This document shows, in pieces, positions 17,895 to 28,539 of a stretch of DNA of 54,564 bases; the stretch's first letter is position 1; each line of letters begins with the position of its first letter. Below the pieces are notes generated by a model. It was not told the DNA's origin. It worked only from the letters and a program-made list of their open reading frames with translations, and made no database searches. The position numbers were made by a program, and so were the translations under genes. The DNA is from Bacteroidota bacterium (GTDB lineage Bacteria; Bacteroidota; Bacteroidia; AKYH767-A; OLB10), in contig CANGJU010000005.1 in the NCBI GenBank assembly GCA_947453935.1, positions 1-54,564 of the forward strand, in the 5' to 3' direction.

Positions 17895-18023
17895 GGGTTG
17901 TCTAACGGAAGCACTTATTCTTTGGTTACATTTTTTCAAAAGTTTTTTTATTTCAATTATTGTTACGGCAAAATAGAAATCAAACAACACTATTTTGTAA
18001 TTTCGCAATCACAAAAAATTACC

Positions 18024-19241
18024 ATGGGAAGCTTTAAGTTAAATACAATTGAGGAAGCATTGCAAGATTTGCGTGAAGGGAAAATTATTATTGTTGTAGA
18101 TGATGAAGACCGAGAGAATGAAGGTGATTTTTTAATCGCCTCTCAAAGCGTTACACCAGAAGTAGTAAATTTTATGGCGACGCATGGTAAGGGATTAATA
18201 TGCGTTTCTATTTCAGAAGCTCGTTGTGAGGAGTTGCAGTTACCAATGATGGTAAATACTAATACTGCATCGCATGAAACCGCATTTACTGTTTCGGTTG
18301 ATTTGTTGGGTAATGGATGCACAACGGGTATATCGGCATCAGACCGTGCAAAAACAATTCAGGCGATGATCGATGTCAATACAAAGCCTTCTGACCTTGG
18401 TCGTCCGGGACATATTTTTCCATTGAAAGCAAAAACAGGTGGTGTACTTCGAAGAGCAGGTCATACAGAAGCTTCTATGGACCTTGCATCTTTAGCAGGT
18501 TTTTATCCATCAGGTACCATCGTTGAAATTATGAATGAAGATGGCTCAATGGCTCGACTGCCACAACTAATGGAAATAGCAGAGCGCTTTAGCATGAAGA
18601 TCATCTCAATCGAAGCACTTATAAAATACCGTTTAGAGCACGAAACATTAATCCACAGAAACATTGAAGTGGATATGCCAACTGAATACGGGAATTTTAA
18701 ATTGATAGCCTACACACAATCAAACAATGGTATGGAGCATCTGGCTTTAGTAAAAGGAGAGTGGGATAAAGATGAACCAGTTCTTGTTCGAGTGCATTCA
18801 TCTTGTTTGACAGGTGATATTTTTGGATCTTGTCGTTGTGATTGCGGTCCGCAATTGCATCAAGCCATGAAAAAAATTGAAGCAGAAGGTAAAGGTGCAA
18901 TCGTTTACATGAACCAAGAAGGAAGAGGTATTGGTCTATTGAATAAACTAAAAGCCTATAAATTACAAGAAGAAGGTTTAGATACTGTTGAAGCTAATTT
19001 GCAGCTCGGATTTAAAATGGATGAAAGAGATTATGGTGTTGGTGCACAAATTATCCGTGACTTAGGAATTGCTAAAATGAAATTGATGTCGAATAATCCT
19101 ACAAAGCGTGCAGGACTTATTGGATACGGATTAGAAATTCTGGAACGCGTTCCAATCGAAATAGAAGCAAATGAGCATAACGAATTTTATCTTAAAACTA
19201 AAAGAGATAAAATGGGACATTTATTAAAATCCAAAGATTAA
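18024..19241 (+). CDS. ribBA: Bifunctional 3,4-dihydroxy-2-butanone-4-phosphate synthase / GTP cyclohydrolase II
   Basis: Rib[32 protein letters not shown]; Rib[34 protein letters not shown]. The ORF track begins at 17898, but [20 protein letters not shown] (ATG 18024) is the likely start. Confidence 0.93.
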   Translation: MGSFKLNTIEEALQDLREGKIIIVVDDEDRENEGDFLIASQSVTPEVVNFMATHGKGLICVSISEARCEELQLPMMVNTNTASHETAFTVSVDLLGNGCTTGISASDRAKTIQAMIDVNTKPSDLGRPGHIFPLKAKTGGVLRRAGHTEASMDLASLAGFYPSGTIVEIMNEDGSMARLPQLMEIAERFSMKIISIEALIKYRLEHETLIHRNIEVDMPTEYGNFKLIAYTQSNNGMEHLALVKGEWDKDEPVLVRVHSSCLTGDIFGSCRCDCGPQLHQAMKKIEAEGKGAIVYMNQEGRGIGLLNKLKAYKLQEEGLDTVEANLQLGFKMDERDYGVGAQIIRDLGIAKMKLMSNNPTKRAGLIGYGLEILERVPIEIEANEHNEFYLKTKRDKMGHLLKSKD

Positions 19242-19247
19242 TCACGA

Positions 19248-20645
19248 ATGACACTTATAAAATCAATATCAGGAATTAGAGGCACTATTGGCGGAAGTCA
19301 AGGTGACGGATTAACACCCTTAGATGTAGTAAAGTTCACTGCAGCATATGCTGTGTGGTTGAAAAATCAAAGTGACAATCAAAGTTGTAAAGTGGTGGTG
19401 GGACGCGATGCACGTATATCAGGTGAGATGGTTTCAGGACTTGTGATCTCTACCTTGGTATCAATGGGCGTCGATGTAATCAATACCGGACTTTCTACGA
19501 CACCTACAGTTGAAATGGATGTGCCGCATCACAATGCGAGTGGAGGAATTATACTAACGGCTAGCCATAACCCTAAACAATGGAATGCATTAAAGTTATT
19601 AAACAATAAAGGCGAATTTATTTCTGCTGCCGATGGAGAAGAGTTGTTGAGAATTGCAGAAAGTGATGAGCTTGTTTTTTCTGATGTCAATAAATTAGGG
19701 AAGATTACAGAAGATAATTATTCAATCAATCGCCATATTGAAAAGATTTTAGCTCTTCCTTATGTTGATGTGAATGCAATCAGAGAAAAGAATTTTAAAG
19801 TGGCTATCGATTGTGTTAACTCAACAGGAGGTATTGCTGTGCCTGCTCTTTTAAAAGCATTAGGTGTTGAAAATATTTTAGCGCTTTATTGTGAGCCTAA
19901 CGGGCAATTCCCTCATAACCCGGAACCGCTGCCAGAGAATTTAACGGAGATAGCGAAAGAGATAAGAAAGAAGGGAGCACATGTTGGTCTTGTAGTTGAT
20001 CCAGATGTTGACAGACTTGCGATTGTTTGTGAAGATGGTGAAATGTTCGGTGAGGAGTATACGTTAGTAGCTATTGCAGATTTTATTCTTCAGCATAAAA
20101 AAGGTAATACGGTTTCTAATTTATCCTCTACGCGCGCACTTCGTGATGTCACAGAAAAACATGGATGTAGTTATTCAGCAGCTGCTGTTGGCGAGGTGAA
20201 TGTTGTAACCAAGATGAAAGAAACGAATGCTGTGATTGGAGGTGAAGGAAATGGAGGAGTGATCCTTCCTGAGTTACATTACGGCCGTGATGCGTTGGCA
20301 GGTATTGCTATTTTCTTAACCCAACTTGCAAAGTATGGTAAGAGTTGTTCAATGTTGAGAGCCTCTTATCCTGATTATTATATTTCTAAAAACAAAATCG
20401 AATTAACTCCAGAAATAAATGTAGATGAAGTGTTAGAAGGTGTGAAGAAAAAATACGCTGCGCAACCAATTAATACAATCGACGGAGTAAAAATAGAATT
20501 TAATAAAGAGTGGGTGCATCTTCGTAAATCGAATACTGAACCTATCATTAGAATTTATTCTGAAAGTGAATCAATAACAACTGCAGCTACCTTGGCAGAA
20601 AAAATAATTTCAGACATCAAAGAAATAATCACCTCACATAATTAA
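19248..20645 (+). CDS. glmM: Phosphoglucosamine mutase-like alpha-D-phosphohexomutase
   Basis: 465 aa; ILTASHNPKQWNALKLLN phosphoserine loop, VVDPDVDRLAIV metal loop, GGEGNGGVILPELHYGRDALAG sugar loop. Substrate (GlcN vs Man/Glc) cannot be decided by eye. Confidence 0.8.
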   Translation: MTLIKSISGIRGTIGGSQGDGLTPLDVVKFTAAYAVWLKNQSDNQSCKVVVGRDARISGEMVSGLVISTLVSMGVDVINTGLSTTPTVEMDVPHHNASGGIILTASHNPKQWNALKLLNNKGEFISAADGEELLRIAESDELVFSDVNKLGKITEDNYSINRHIEKILALPYVDVNAIREKNFKVAIDCVNSTGGIAVPALLKALGVENILALYCEPNGQFPHNPEPLPENLTEIAKEIRKKGAHVGLVVDPDVDRLAIVCEDGEMFGEEYTLVAIADFILQHKKGNTVSNLSSTRALRDVTEKHGCSYSAAAVGEVNVVTKMKETNAVIGGEGNGGVILPELHYGRDALAGIAIFLTQLAKYGKSCSMLRASYPDYYISKNKIELTPEINVDEVLEGVKKKYAAQPINTIDGVKIEFNKEWVHLRKSNTEPIIRIYSESESITTAATLAEKIISDIKEIITSHN

Positions 20646-20654
20646 TCGACGTTT

Positions 20655-21788
20655 ATGAAAGTTTATCTCGATAATGCCGCAACAACAGCTATTCATCCCG
20701 ATGTAGTAGAAGCGATGATTCCTGTTCTTCAAAATCAATTTGGAAATCCATCTTCTATTCACGCGTTCGGTCGTGAAGTGCGTTCTTTAATCGAATCATC
20801 ACGAAAAAAAGTCGCAACACTTTTAAAAACATCACCTGCTGAAATATTTTTTACTTCTGGCGGAACAGAAGCTGACAACATGGCTATTCGCTGTGGTATG
20901 CATGATTTAGGATTGAAGCATGCTATAACAACTGCATTAGAACATCACGCAGTATTGCATACGTTGGAAGAACTGGCACATAAAGGTGAAATCAAATTGA
21001 GTCTTGTCAATGTTGATGAGCAAGGTCATGTCGATTTAAACCATCTAGAAGATTTATTAAAAAATAACGATCGTAGTTTTGTTTCTTTAATGCATGCAAA
21101 TAATGAAATCGGAACTTTGCTTCCATTGCAGCAAGTCGGCGAGTTGTGCCGAAAATATGATGCAATTTTTCATTCGGATACGGTGCAGACGTTAGGACAT
21201 TTTGCTCATGATTTATCAACGTTACCAATTGATTTTATTACTTGTGCCGCGCATAAATTCCACGGACCAAAAGGGATTGGATTTTTATACATAAACAATC
21301 GTGTAAAAATAAAACCATTTATCACAGGTGGTGCGCAAGAGCGAAATATGCGTGGAGGAACAGAGAATGTTTATGGGATTGTTGGATTAGCAAAAGCATT
21401 AGAAATTGCTTATGCCGATATGGAAGAAGACATGGCGCATGTGAAAGGTTTGAAAAATTATATGGCCAATCGTTTAGTGAATGAAATTGAAGGTGTGAGG
21501 TTTAATGGAGATATTTCTGAAAATAGTTTGTACACTGTTTTGAATGTATCATTCCCTAAAATTGATAGTGCAGAAATGTTGTTATTTAATTTAGATATTG
21601 CTGGCATTGCCTGTTCTGCAGGAAGTGCTTGCTCATCTGGAAGTAATGTTGGTTCGCATGTGTTACGTGGAATTAACGCTGATATGTCAAGACCATCAAT
21701 TCGTTTTTCGTTTTGTCGCTTTACAACAAAAGAGGAAATTGATTACACCGTTGAGAAATTAAAGGAACTCTTTTTAGTTACTGCCTAA
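20655..21788 (+). CDS. Cysteine desulfurase (NifS/IscS family)
   Basis: 377 aa; YLDNAATT, FTSGGTEADNMAI, SDTVQTLGH, TCAAHKFHGPKGIGFLY, GIACSAGSACSSGS. Confidence 0.92.
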   Translation: MKVYLDNAATTAIHPDVVEAMIPVLQNQFGNPSSIHAFGREVRSLIESSRKKVATLLKTSPAEIFFTSGGTEADNMAIRCGMHDLGLKHAITTALEHHAVLHTLEELAHKGEIKLSLVNVDEQGHVDLNHLEDLLKNNDRSFVSLMHANNEIGTLLPLQQVGELCRKYDAIFHSDTVQTLGHFAHDLSTLPIDFITCAAHKFHGPKGIGFLYINNRVKIKPFITGGAQERNMRGGTENVYGIVGLAKALEIAYADMEEDMAHVKGLKNYMANRLVNEIEGVRFNGDISENSLYTVLNVSFPKIDSAEMLLFNLDIAGIACSAGSACSSGSNVGSHVLRGINADMSRPSIRFSFCRFTTKEEIDYTVEKLKELFLVTA

Positions 21789-22834
21789 GCGTTACAATAC
21801 TTGAGAAACAGATCTTTCATTAAAACCGAAAGGTCTGTTTTTTCTTTTAACATAGTATCCTTTCTTGTTTGAAACAGTTCTCGCAAGTTGTTTTGTTCAA
21901 TCAGCTCTTTTGTTTTTTCAAAAAGTTTCTCGCGGTCTGATGTTCTTATTCCAAATGTCAACTGATATTTTTGCTCCAGCTCTTCTAAATAACCAATCTC
22001 TCCAACAAAGTCGTTGAAGCGAATAGAAGGTGTTCCTAAAACAGCAGCCTCGGCAGCCATCGTTTGACTATCGCCAATATACATCTTAGCAAAAGCCATT
22101 GCGTGATGAATATGCAACGGATTTATACTAATACGATAGGGTTCGAGTTCTTTCGATAATTCTCTTTCACTCGTAATATAAACTCTTCCGAAGGGAGAAA
22201 TTAATTCAATTAGTTTTAAGGCTAATGCATCGTCAATGCCTTTTCTTCCTTCATCATGATGCGCGTTTAATTTTGCAAAGCGTAAAATAATAAAATCTTT
22301 TTCTGGAATATATTGCGTAACGATTGTTTCATCAGCTTTAAAATGATTCGGATGCAAATAGGCTAATTCGTGATAACTTTCATAGCCTGTTTTTTTATAA
22401 TTCCATTTGCCACAATCGCAGCAGTTAGGTGCTAATACAGTAGTAGCAAGTGGATAAGCAACTTTTGCAAATAAAGGAACCACATCAGCATCGTCTTCAT
22501 TTACAACAATAGATGGTATTCCTGTTATCTTTCCAATATGTGTTATTTCAGCAGATGTCCCCGCCATTAAATGTGGTTTGTAGTGTAATACTATTTTTAA
22601 TAGTGCTAATTCACGTTTTAATAAGGCTAATGCAATTTTGAATTTCGAATCTCCTCTTTCTTTCGAATGAATATTAGTGTAGTTCCAACCTTGGTTTTTC
22701 AGTAAGTCCTCTAATATATCTTTCTTCTTTATTAGAATTTTTACATCATGTCCTGCTTCCTTCAACAAGATAATAGTATTCTTGAATAAGTGAAAGTGAG
22801 CAGGGTGCCCCATGTATATTATTATTCTCTTCAT
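21785..22834 (-). CDS. DUF354 family (glycosyltransferase-B-like) protein
   Basis: 349 aa; MGHPAHFHLFKNTIILLKEAGHDVKILIKKKDILEDLL, MAGTSAEITHIGKITGIPSIVVNEDDADVVPLF, MYIGDSQTMAAEAAVLGTPSIRFND. Confidence 0.85.
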   Translation of the reverse strand: MKRIIIYMGHPAHFHLFKNTIILLKEAGHDVKILIKKKDILEDLLKNQGWNYTNIHSKERGDSKFKIALALLKRELALLKIVLHYKPHLMAGTSAEITHIGKITGIPSIVVNEDDADVVPLFAKVAYPLATTVLAPNCCDCGKWNYKKTGYESYHELAYLHPNHFKADETIVTQYIPEKDFIILRFAKLNAHHDEGRKGIDDALALKLIELISPFGRVYITSERELSKELEPYRISINPLHIHHAMAFAKMYIGDSQTMAAEAAVLGTPSIRFNDFVGEIGYLEELEQKYQLTFGIRTSDREKLFEKTKELIEQNNLRELFQTRKDTMLKEKTDLSVLMKDLFLKYCNA

Positions 22835-24006
22835 TTCTCTTCTTCAATTAATTCTGCTAATGCTAAAAACATCCATGCTTGTCCCCAACGGATATATGAT
22901 GTTTTATCTTTAAACCATTTATAAACCCTGTAATAAAAAAATCCTTTCTTCGATTGCATATTGTCTATTGTCCATTCGGCAATTGATTTGGCAAACGAAT
23001 GTAATTCGGTTGAATTGTTTTTTAATCGACACAAAGTGATTATGCCTTGTGCCTGATAGTGTATATCTGTTGGATATTGCTTTGGAATTCGGAACAATGA
23101 CCTACCATTTGATTCAAATTGTTCAAGTATGTAATACTTGCAACCTTTATTCAATGATTTTTCAATGTTGTCATCTATAATCTTGCAATTAGTTACAATA
23201 TTTGAAATTGATTCCAGTACAAATCCCTGATGAAAATCGGTTTGCGTTCGTTCGTTCCCGTTAGACTTATTTTTACTGTAAGCCCAATGTCCGTCGCTAT
23301 GTTGTTTGTTTACAACATAAATCACTATTTGATGGCATTTATTTTTGATAGACTCATTTTTTGTTATAGCGTAATTAATAGCCAATATTTCTCCAGCTAA
23401 CAAAGAAGCGTTATAGCAGATGTCTTTTTTTTCTGTGGAATAGCTGTAGCAAATTCCTGATTCATCCTCAGTAAAAGCTAAATCGCATAAAACAAAATCA
23501 GAAGCAGAAAGGATAATAGATTTGATTTCTTCTGTAGGATTTACTTTGTAGGCTTCATAAAATCCTTTGATGATAAATGCCGTTGCAACTGAAGTAGGAG
23601 AGTAGGGTTTTAAATATTTTTCAGGACTACACCATCCAAAATTATATCCCCAGCAATAGCCACTATAACCTTTGGTACTTAATTCTTTTAATAAGTGTAT
23701 TAGTAATTCGATTTGTTTTGAATAATCTTTGGTTGGTTGCTTTTGTTGCAATATTGAATAGGCATGCAACATTAAGCCAAGTCCCTTAGGATTATAATCT
23801 TTTTTTATTCCTAATAGGGGGCGAATATTAATTGGATTTCGTTTTTGGATTTGCGTTGCTATGATTGCTAACCACTTATTGATTCTTACAAAAGGTATAA
23901 ACGACATTAATGTATCGTATGGATCGTACCCTTTATACGATTCGTTTTCGATGTAACGCTGTAGTTTAACTAAAGAATCTTCAATGCTTGACATACTACT
24001 ATTCAA
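22831..24006 (-). CDS. EPS-locus protein with predicted alpha/alpha-toroid (terpenoid cyclase/prenyltransferase-like) fold
   Basis: 391 aa; helical repeat pattern with GYCWGYNFGWCSPEKY, SPTSVATAFIIKGFYEAY, HYQAQGIITLCRL; overlaps its neighbours by 4 to 8 nt. Confidence 0.55.
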   Translation of the reverse strand: MNSSMSSIEDSLVKLQRYIENESYKGYDPYDTLMSFIPFVRINKWLAIIATQIQKRNPINIRPLLGIKKDYNPKGLGLMLHAYSILQQKQPTKDYSKQIELLIHLLKELSTKGYSGYCWGYNFGWCSPEKYLKPYSPTSVATAFIIKGFYEAYKVNPTEEIKSIILSASDFVLCDLAFTEDESGICYSYSTEKKDICYNASLLAGEILAINYAITKNESIKNKCHQIVIYVVNKQHSDGHWAYSKNKSNGNERTQTDFHQGFVLESISNIVTNCKIIDDNIEKSLNKGCKYYILEQFESNGRSLFRIPKQYPTDIHYQAQGIITLCRLKNNSTELHSFAKSIAEWTIDNMQSKKGFFYYRVYKWFKDKTSYIRWGQAWMFLALAELIEEEK

Positions 24007-26125
24007 CCTTTAATGACTGTCCGTTGCTGCGAATAGATGTAATTGCTTTAAAAGTAGCAAGCATCGAATTGTAAATTTCATCAAAGGCAATTGGATTTGA
24101 TTTACCTTCTTTAATTGAATTGATGAATTCAGTTATTTCTTGCTGATGACCTTTGTCTTGTTTTTGTTCAATTTTTTTATTGTTTTTTCCAAACATGTTT
24201 AGCGATTTGAAATCATCGAGAATATATGTGTTACCACCATTATAAACTTCAATTCGTTCTTTAGCTAATTCTTTTGAACCATTTGCGTAATAACAAATAT
24301 TTGCAATGCTACCATTCTCCATAATCAGGTTAATAGTAACAGTATCTTCGGTATTGCCTGCCGTTAGCATGCTGAATCCAGAAACGTATTTTATTTTACT
24401 TCCTGAAATGTATGCGCATAAGTCAATAAAATGACAAACTTCTCCAATAATTCTTCCACCGCCAATTTTCGGATTTTGTGTCCAGTGATCCGCAGCTAAA
24501 GCACCTGCGTTTATTCGGTAATGAATAGAAACAGGACTATCACTGCTCGTTTTCGATTTTATAGTTTGTAATAAAGGCGCAAATCTCCTGTTGAATCCAA
24601 CCATGATGTTTCCTTTATGGTTGTCTACATCATTCTTGATAATTGTTAATTCTTCTTCACTTAAACAAAGTGGCTTTTCTACAAAAATATTTTTGCCATT
24701 TTCAATTCCTTTTTTTACGTATTCAAAATGACTATCATGACGGGTAGTGATAAAAATGGTATTGATATTTTCATCTGCAAATAGATCATTTACTTCGTTG
24801 GTGCAGTAATTGAATTTATATTTCTGCGAAATATTTATTGCATTATTCGACTTGCCAGTTGTTAATCCTATGAAGGAGCTTTCTGTTGTAGCAATTCTTG
24901 GTAATAAAATATTTTGAGCAAATGAGCCCGCTCCAACCAATCCGATATTTACTTTGCTCGATTTTTTAGTTTGGTTAAGTACAACTTTCGATTCAATCTT
25001 CTTTTCTATATCATACTTTAAAACAATGCCTGCAAATGGCTCGCTTCTTTCAAGAATTAAATCATATGCAGCTTTCGCATTTTGAAATTCAAATTCATGC
25101 GTAATGATTTTATCAATTGGAATTTTTTGTTCTTGTAATAATTTAGCAAATGCTTGCATATTGCGTGTCTCTGTCCACCTAACATAAGCGTAAGGATAGT
25201 CAATACCTTCTTCTTCAAATTCTGCATCATAACGGCCTGGGCCATACGAACACGACATTTTAAGTTCTAGTTCTTTGATGTAATAGTTCTTTCTTGAAAA
25301 TCCGGTTGGCACTGCACCAACAATAATTACTTTACCTTTCTTTCTGCACAATTCCCCTGCTAATTCTATTGGATCATTGGAGCCTGTGCTTGCTGTAATA
25401 ATTACTGCATCCGCACCGTATCCATTGGTGTATTCGTTTATTTTATTGGAAAGTAATTCATCATTTCTTGTCAATGATAAATCTGCTCCCATAATAGTTG
25501 CTTTCGCAACCTGATTTGGGTCTATATCAATAGCAATTACATTTACTCCGGATGCTTTTAAAAGAGATACGGTAATCTGTCCAATTAAACCTAATCCGAT
25601 AACAACACAATTCTCTGCTAAGCGTAAATCAGCCTGGCGAATACCTTGCATAGCAATAGCGCCAACTGTTGTAAAGCATGCTGATTTTAAATCAGCTTTA
25701 TCATCTAGTTTAACGCATAAATTAACTGAAATCGCTACAACTTCTGCATGAACAGCACCTGCTCCACCACATGCTACTTTATCTCCAACTTTAAAATCTT
25801 TCACATCCTCAGCAATAGCTATGATTTCACCAGCACAGCTATAACCTAATGCACTCGGCGCATCCAGTTTATTCATTACCATTTTATAGGTTTCTAAAAT
25901 CCCGATGGTTTTTGCTGTTTGAATAACTTTTTTTACTTCTTCTTTTCTTGCTCTTGCTTTTCCAATATAACCTAAACGCGCATCTTTTACTGTCTTTCCT
26001 TCTGTGCCTGCACTTATTAATGAATAATGATTACGAACAAGCACCTGACCTGCGTTTAGTGCAGGAAATGGGACTTGCATTATTTGCATCGCGCCATCTT
26101 TTAAATTTTGTGTCAATTGTTCCAT
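23999..26125 (-). CDS. Bi-domain oxidoreductase: zinc-type alcohol dehydrogenase fused to Gfo/Idh/MocA dehydrogenase
   Basis: 708 aa; ALGYSCAGEIIAIAEDVKDFKVGDKVACGG, VIGLGLIGQITVSLLKASG followed by VNIGLVGAGSFAQNILLP, GKNIFVEKPLCLS, VGFNRRFAPL. Confidence 0.88.
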   Translation of the reverse strand: MEQLTQNLKDGAMQIMQVPFPALNAGQVLVRNHYSLISAGTEGKTVKDARLGYIGKARARKEEVKKVIQTAKTIGILETYKMVMNKLDAPSALGYSCAGEIIAIAEDVKDFKVGDKVACGGAGAVHAEVVAISVNLCVKLDDKADLKSACFTTVGAIAMQGIRQADLRLAENCVVIGLGLIGQITVSLLKASGVNVIAIDIDPNQVAKATIMGADLSLTRNDELLSNKINEYTNGYGADAVIITASTGSNDPIELAGELCRKKGKVIIVGAVPTGFSRKNYYIKELELKMSCSYGPGRYDAEFEEEGIDYPYAYVRWTETRNMQAFAKLLQEQKIPIDKIITHEFEFQNAKAAYDLILERSEPFAGIVLKYDIEKKIESKVVLNQTKKSSKVNIGLVGAGSFAQNILLPRIATTESSFIGLTTGKSNNAINISQKYKFNYCTNEVNDLFADENINTIFITTRHDSHFEYVKKGIENGKNIFVEKPLCLSEEELTIIKNDVDNHKGNIMVGFNRRFAPLLQTIKSKTSSDSPVSIHYRINAGALAADHWTQNPKIGGGRIIGEVCHFIDLCAYISGSKIKYVSGFSMLTAGNTEDTVTINLIMENGSIANICYYANGSKELAKERIEVYNGGNTYILDDFKSLNMFGKNNKKIEQKQDKGHQQEITEFINSIKEGKSNPIAFDEIYNSMLATFKAITSIRSNGQSLKVE

Positions 26126-26127
26126 TG

Positions 26128-27225
26128 TTAAGTTGTTATTTGATTGATTATAGTTGTTAATCGTTGAACCATTTTCTCCTCAGTAAAATTCGCTTCATAA
26201 AGTGCTCTCGATTTACGACTCATCGAATTTCTTAAATTTTCATCGTTCACCAAAATGGCAATTTTATCGGCAATCTGCTCAGGTGATTTTGTTTTAACAA
26301 TAAAACCATTTTCTCCATCAATCACAGATTCAACAATAGCTCCCTCGTCAGTACTGATAACAGGTAACGAAGATGCCATAGCTTCAATGATCACCCACGG
26401 ATGTCCCTCCGGTGCACGAGGTGGGAATAAGAAAATATCTGATTGTGCCATCAATTCGAACTTACGAGTGCTTTCGTCTTGCGAGTAAAAATGGACATCA
26501 AGTTTATTGTCATTAACGATTGCTAAGCATTTATTTTTTGTTTCCTCGTTTCTCCAACCGCCAATAATATCAAAAGTGCAATTAATATTTCTTTCTGCTA
26601 ATAGTTTTGCTGCATCAATAACATCTTCGATTCCTTTTGATGGCTGTAGATTTCCAAGATAAAGCACTTTGATTTTATTGCTTGTTTTATTTTTAGCAGG
26701 TAATTGATAGGTGCCTCCATTTGGACAAACAAGTATTTTTTTCTCAGGTAAATAATCGTCGAATAAATATTTTAAATTATTACCTAGAACAATTACGCCT
26801 TCACACTTATTCAATGTTGATTTAACATACCAACGCGTTAATTTAGTTGAATGATTCATCCATATTTTGAATTCACTTCCTCTTAAATGTAAGAGAACTT
26901 TTGTGTTAAGCAATAAGCAAATATGAATATAAATGGAGTCCTTAATAAATCCAATCGTAGTTTGACTAAACGGAATCAAGGCTAATTCAGGTTTGTCGTT
27001 GCGATTAATCTTAATTAGCTTTTTATAAATAGCTAAATTCTTTTTGATTTTGTCAAAATTAAATTTGCCAATATTCTTTAAGTCGGTATTAACCTTCGTA
27101 TCTACATGTAATAAATTAAAATTACGCGACAAATCAGATTTTAATAATAATTCAGTTGCAATCGATGGCCCCATATAGGGCGGAGGTAGTTTGCCTAAGA
27201 GTAATATGTTTTTTTTATTACTCAT
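26128..27225 (-). CDS. Glycosyltransferase family 4-like
   Basis: 365 aa; LGKLPPPYMGPSIATELLL, KVLYLGNLQPSKGIEDVIDAA, FLFPPRAPEGHPWVIIEAMASSLPVISTDEGAIVE. Confidence 0.9.
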   Translation of the reverse strand: MSNKKNILLLGKLPPPYMGPSIATELLLKSDLSRNFNLLHVDTKVNTDLKNIGKFNFDKIKKNLAIYKKLIKINRNDKPELALIPFSQTTIGFIKDSIYIHICLLLNTKVLLHLRGSEFKIWMNHSTKLTRWYVKSTLNKCEGVIVLGNNLKYLFDDYLPEKKILVCPNGGTYQLPAKNKTSNKIKVLYLGNLQPSKGIEDVIDAAKLLAERNINCTFDIIGGWRNEETKNKCLAIVNDNKLDVHFYSQDESTRKFELMAQSDIFLFPPRAPEGHPWVIIEAMASSLPVISTDEGAIVESVIDGENGFIVKTKSPEQIADKIAILVNDENLRNSMSRKSRALYEANFTEEKMVQRLTTIINQITT

Positions 27226-28490
27226 GAGTACTGCATTTTTTTAGGAAGTGATGCGTATGCTACTACTGGGAACATGAAATACATCCAAGGCGCATAGAGG
27301 GTAGGGATTGTACTGACTGACCATAATAGCAATGCTGCTGTCGTTGATATTAGAAGAAACTTTTCAGGAATTAAGAGTTGAAAATAAACGGTGTTTATCA
27401 GAATAAAATAAATAGTATAAGCACCAACACCAATAAATCCTGTCAAGAATAATAAACGGACATAATCGGAGTGCATACCAGCACTAATCATATTATCTGT
27501 TTCCTTAAAGTTTGAGCTAGGTACACCTATAAAGTGATTGAGTGCTGGCATTTGTTCCCATATTTCAAAATATTTTTCCCATCGACTCATCCTTCCGTTG
27601 AGTGCTTGCGACTTATCATTTTCATTATCTACCACTTTAATTTCTTTATCAATTAAAGGAGCGATTTGTTTATTGTAAATGTCTTGGGCAAAGAAGAGTC
27701 CTCCAATGATACAAACAAAAAACACTACTATTATTCCTTTTACATTTTTTAGGTTATGTACCATTAAAAATACAAAGATGGTAAGTGTTACTGCCCATGA
27801 TGATACTTGTTTGATTTTTGTTAGTCCAAAGAATACAATCATTAAGGTGACAACAATATGAAAGGGAGTGATTTTTAATTTTGTTTTATTATAGATGTAC
27901 GTCAAGAAATAATAACTCACGGTTATAAATAAAATCTCAATGTAAATAGCGTAATTCATGATATCTGCATAAGCACCACGAATACGAGATCCACCACCAC
28001 GCCCCTCACTCACATACTCAACTGCAATAGGGTTAAAAATTGATTCATAAAACATCATTCCTAATGGGAAGATACAAGCGATTAAACATGCAAATAAAAT
28101 TCCATCGAGATCTGCTTTTGATTGCACAAACATGCGACAATAAAAGAATATTAAAGCTGGTGTAGTATACTTGATGACATCTCCAATTGAAGTTATTGAT
28201 AACTGGGTAGCATAAAAAACCAAACAGTTTCCAACTAAGAAATAGGTGAATAGTTTAAAGGGACTATCGTAAACAGATTTTTTAATACTCGCAAGCTTAT
28301 TGGATGTCGAGCTAAATAAAATCAAAATTGGAGTCAATACTCCAACAATGTAAAGCGGACTTGCTAAAGAAGATGTTTCTTTGAGCTCATAAAAGTTATC
28401 GACGATTGGTCTGATTAATATCAGAACAATGAACCACTTTTTAGTAATGTGCAGCGACTTAAACCACTTGAGCCAAATTCGAAAGTTCAT
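27222..28490 (-). CDS. O-antigen ligase / Wzy-type polymerase membrane protein
   Basis: 422 aa; polytopic; GRMSRWEKYFEIWEQMPALNHFIGVPSSNFKETDNMISAGMHSDYVRLLFLTGFIG is typical of the Wzy_C/O-antigen ligase family. Confidence 0.8.
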   Translation of the reverse strand: MNFRIWLKWFKSLHITKKWFIVLILIRPIVDNFYELKETSSLASPLYIVGVLTPILILFSSTSNKLASIKKSVYDSPFKLFTYFLVGNCLVFYATQLSITSIGDVIKYTTPALIFFYCRMFVQSKADLDGILFACLIACIFPLGMMFYESIFNPIAVEYVSEGRGGGSRIRGAYADIMNYAIYIEILFITVSYYFLTYIYNKTKLKITPFHIVVTLMIVFFGLTKIKQVSSWAVTLTIFVFLMVHNLKNVKGIIVVFFVCIIGGLFFAQDIYNKQIAPLIDKEIKVVDNENDKSQALNGRMSRWEKYFEIWEQMPALNHFIGVPSSNFKETDNMISAGMHSDYVRLLFLTGFIGVGAYTIYFILINTVYFQLLIPEKFLLISTTAALLLWSVSTIPTLYAPWMYFMFPVVAYASLPKKMQYS

Positions 28491-28539
28491 AATCTTTAAT
28501 TTTTACTCAGCAATTATGCTTATGTAAAAATAGTTTTTG

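Noticed and set aside
17497-18023. FMN (RFN) riboswitch upstream of ribBA
   Set aside because: The conserved RFN core sequences are not visible; the hairpin apex TTACGG and linker motif do not fit the RFN consensus.
17898-18023. N-terminal extension of ribBA in the ORF track ([15 protein letters not shown]...)
   Set aside because: The extension is not RibB-like; the normal N-terminus begins at ATG 18024.
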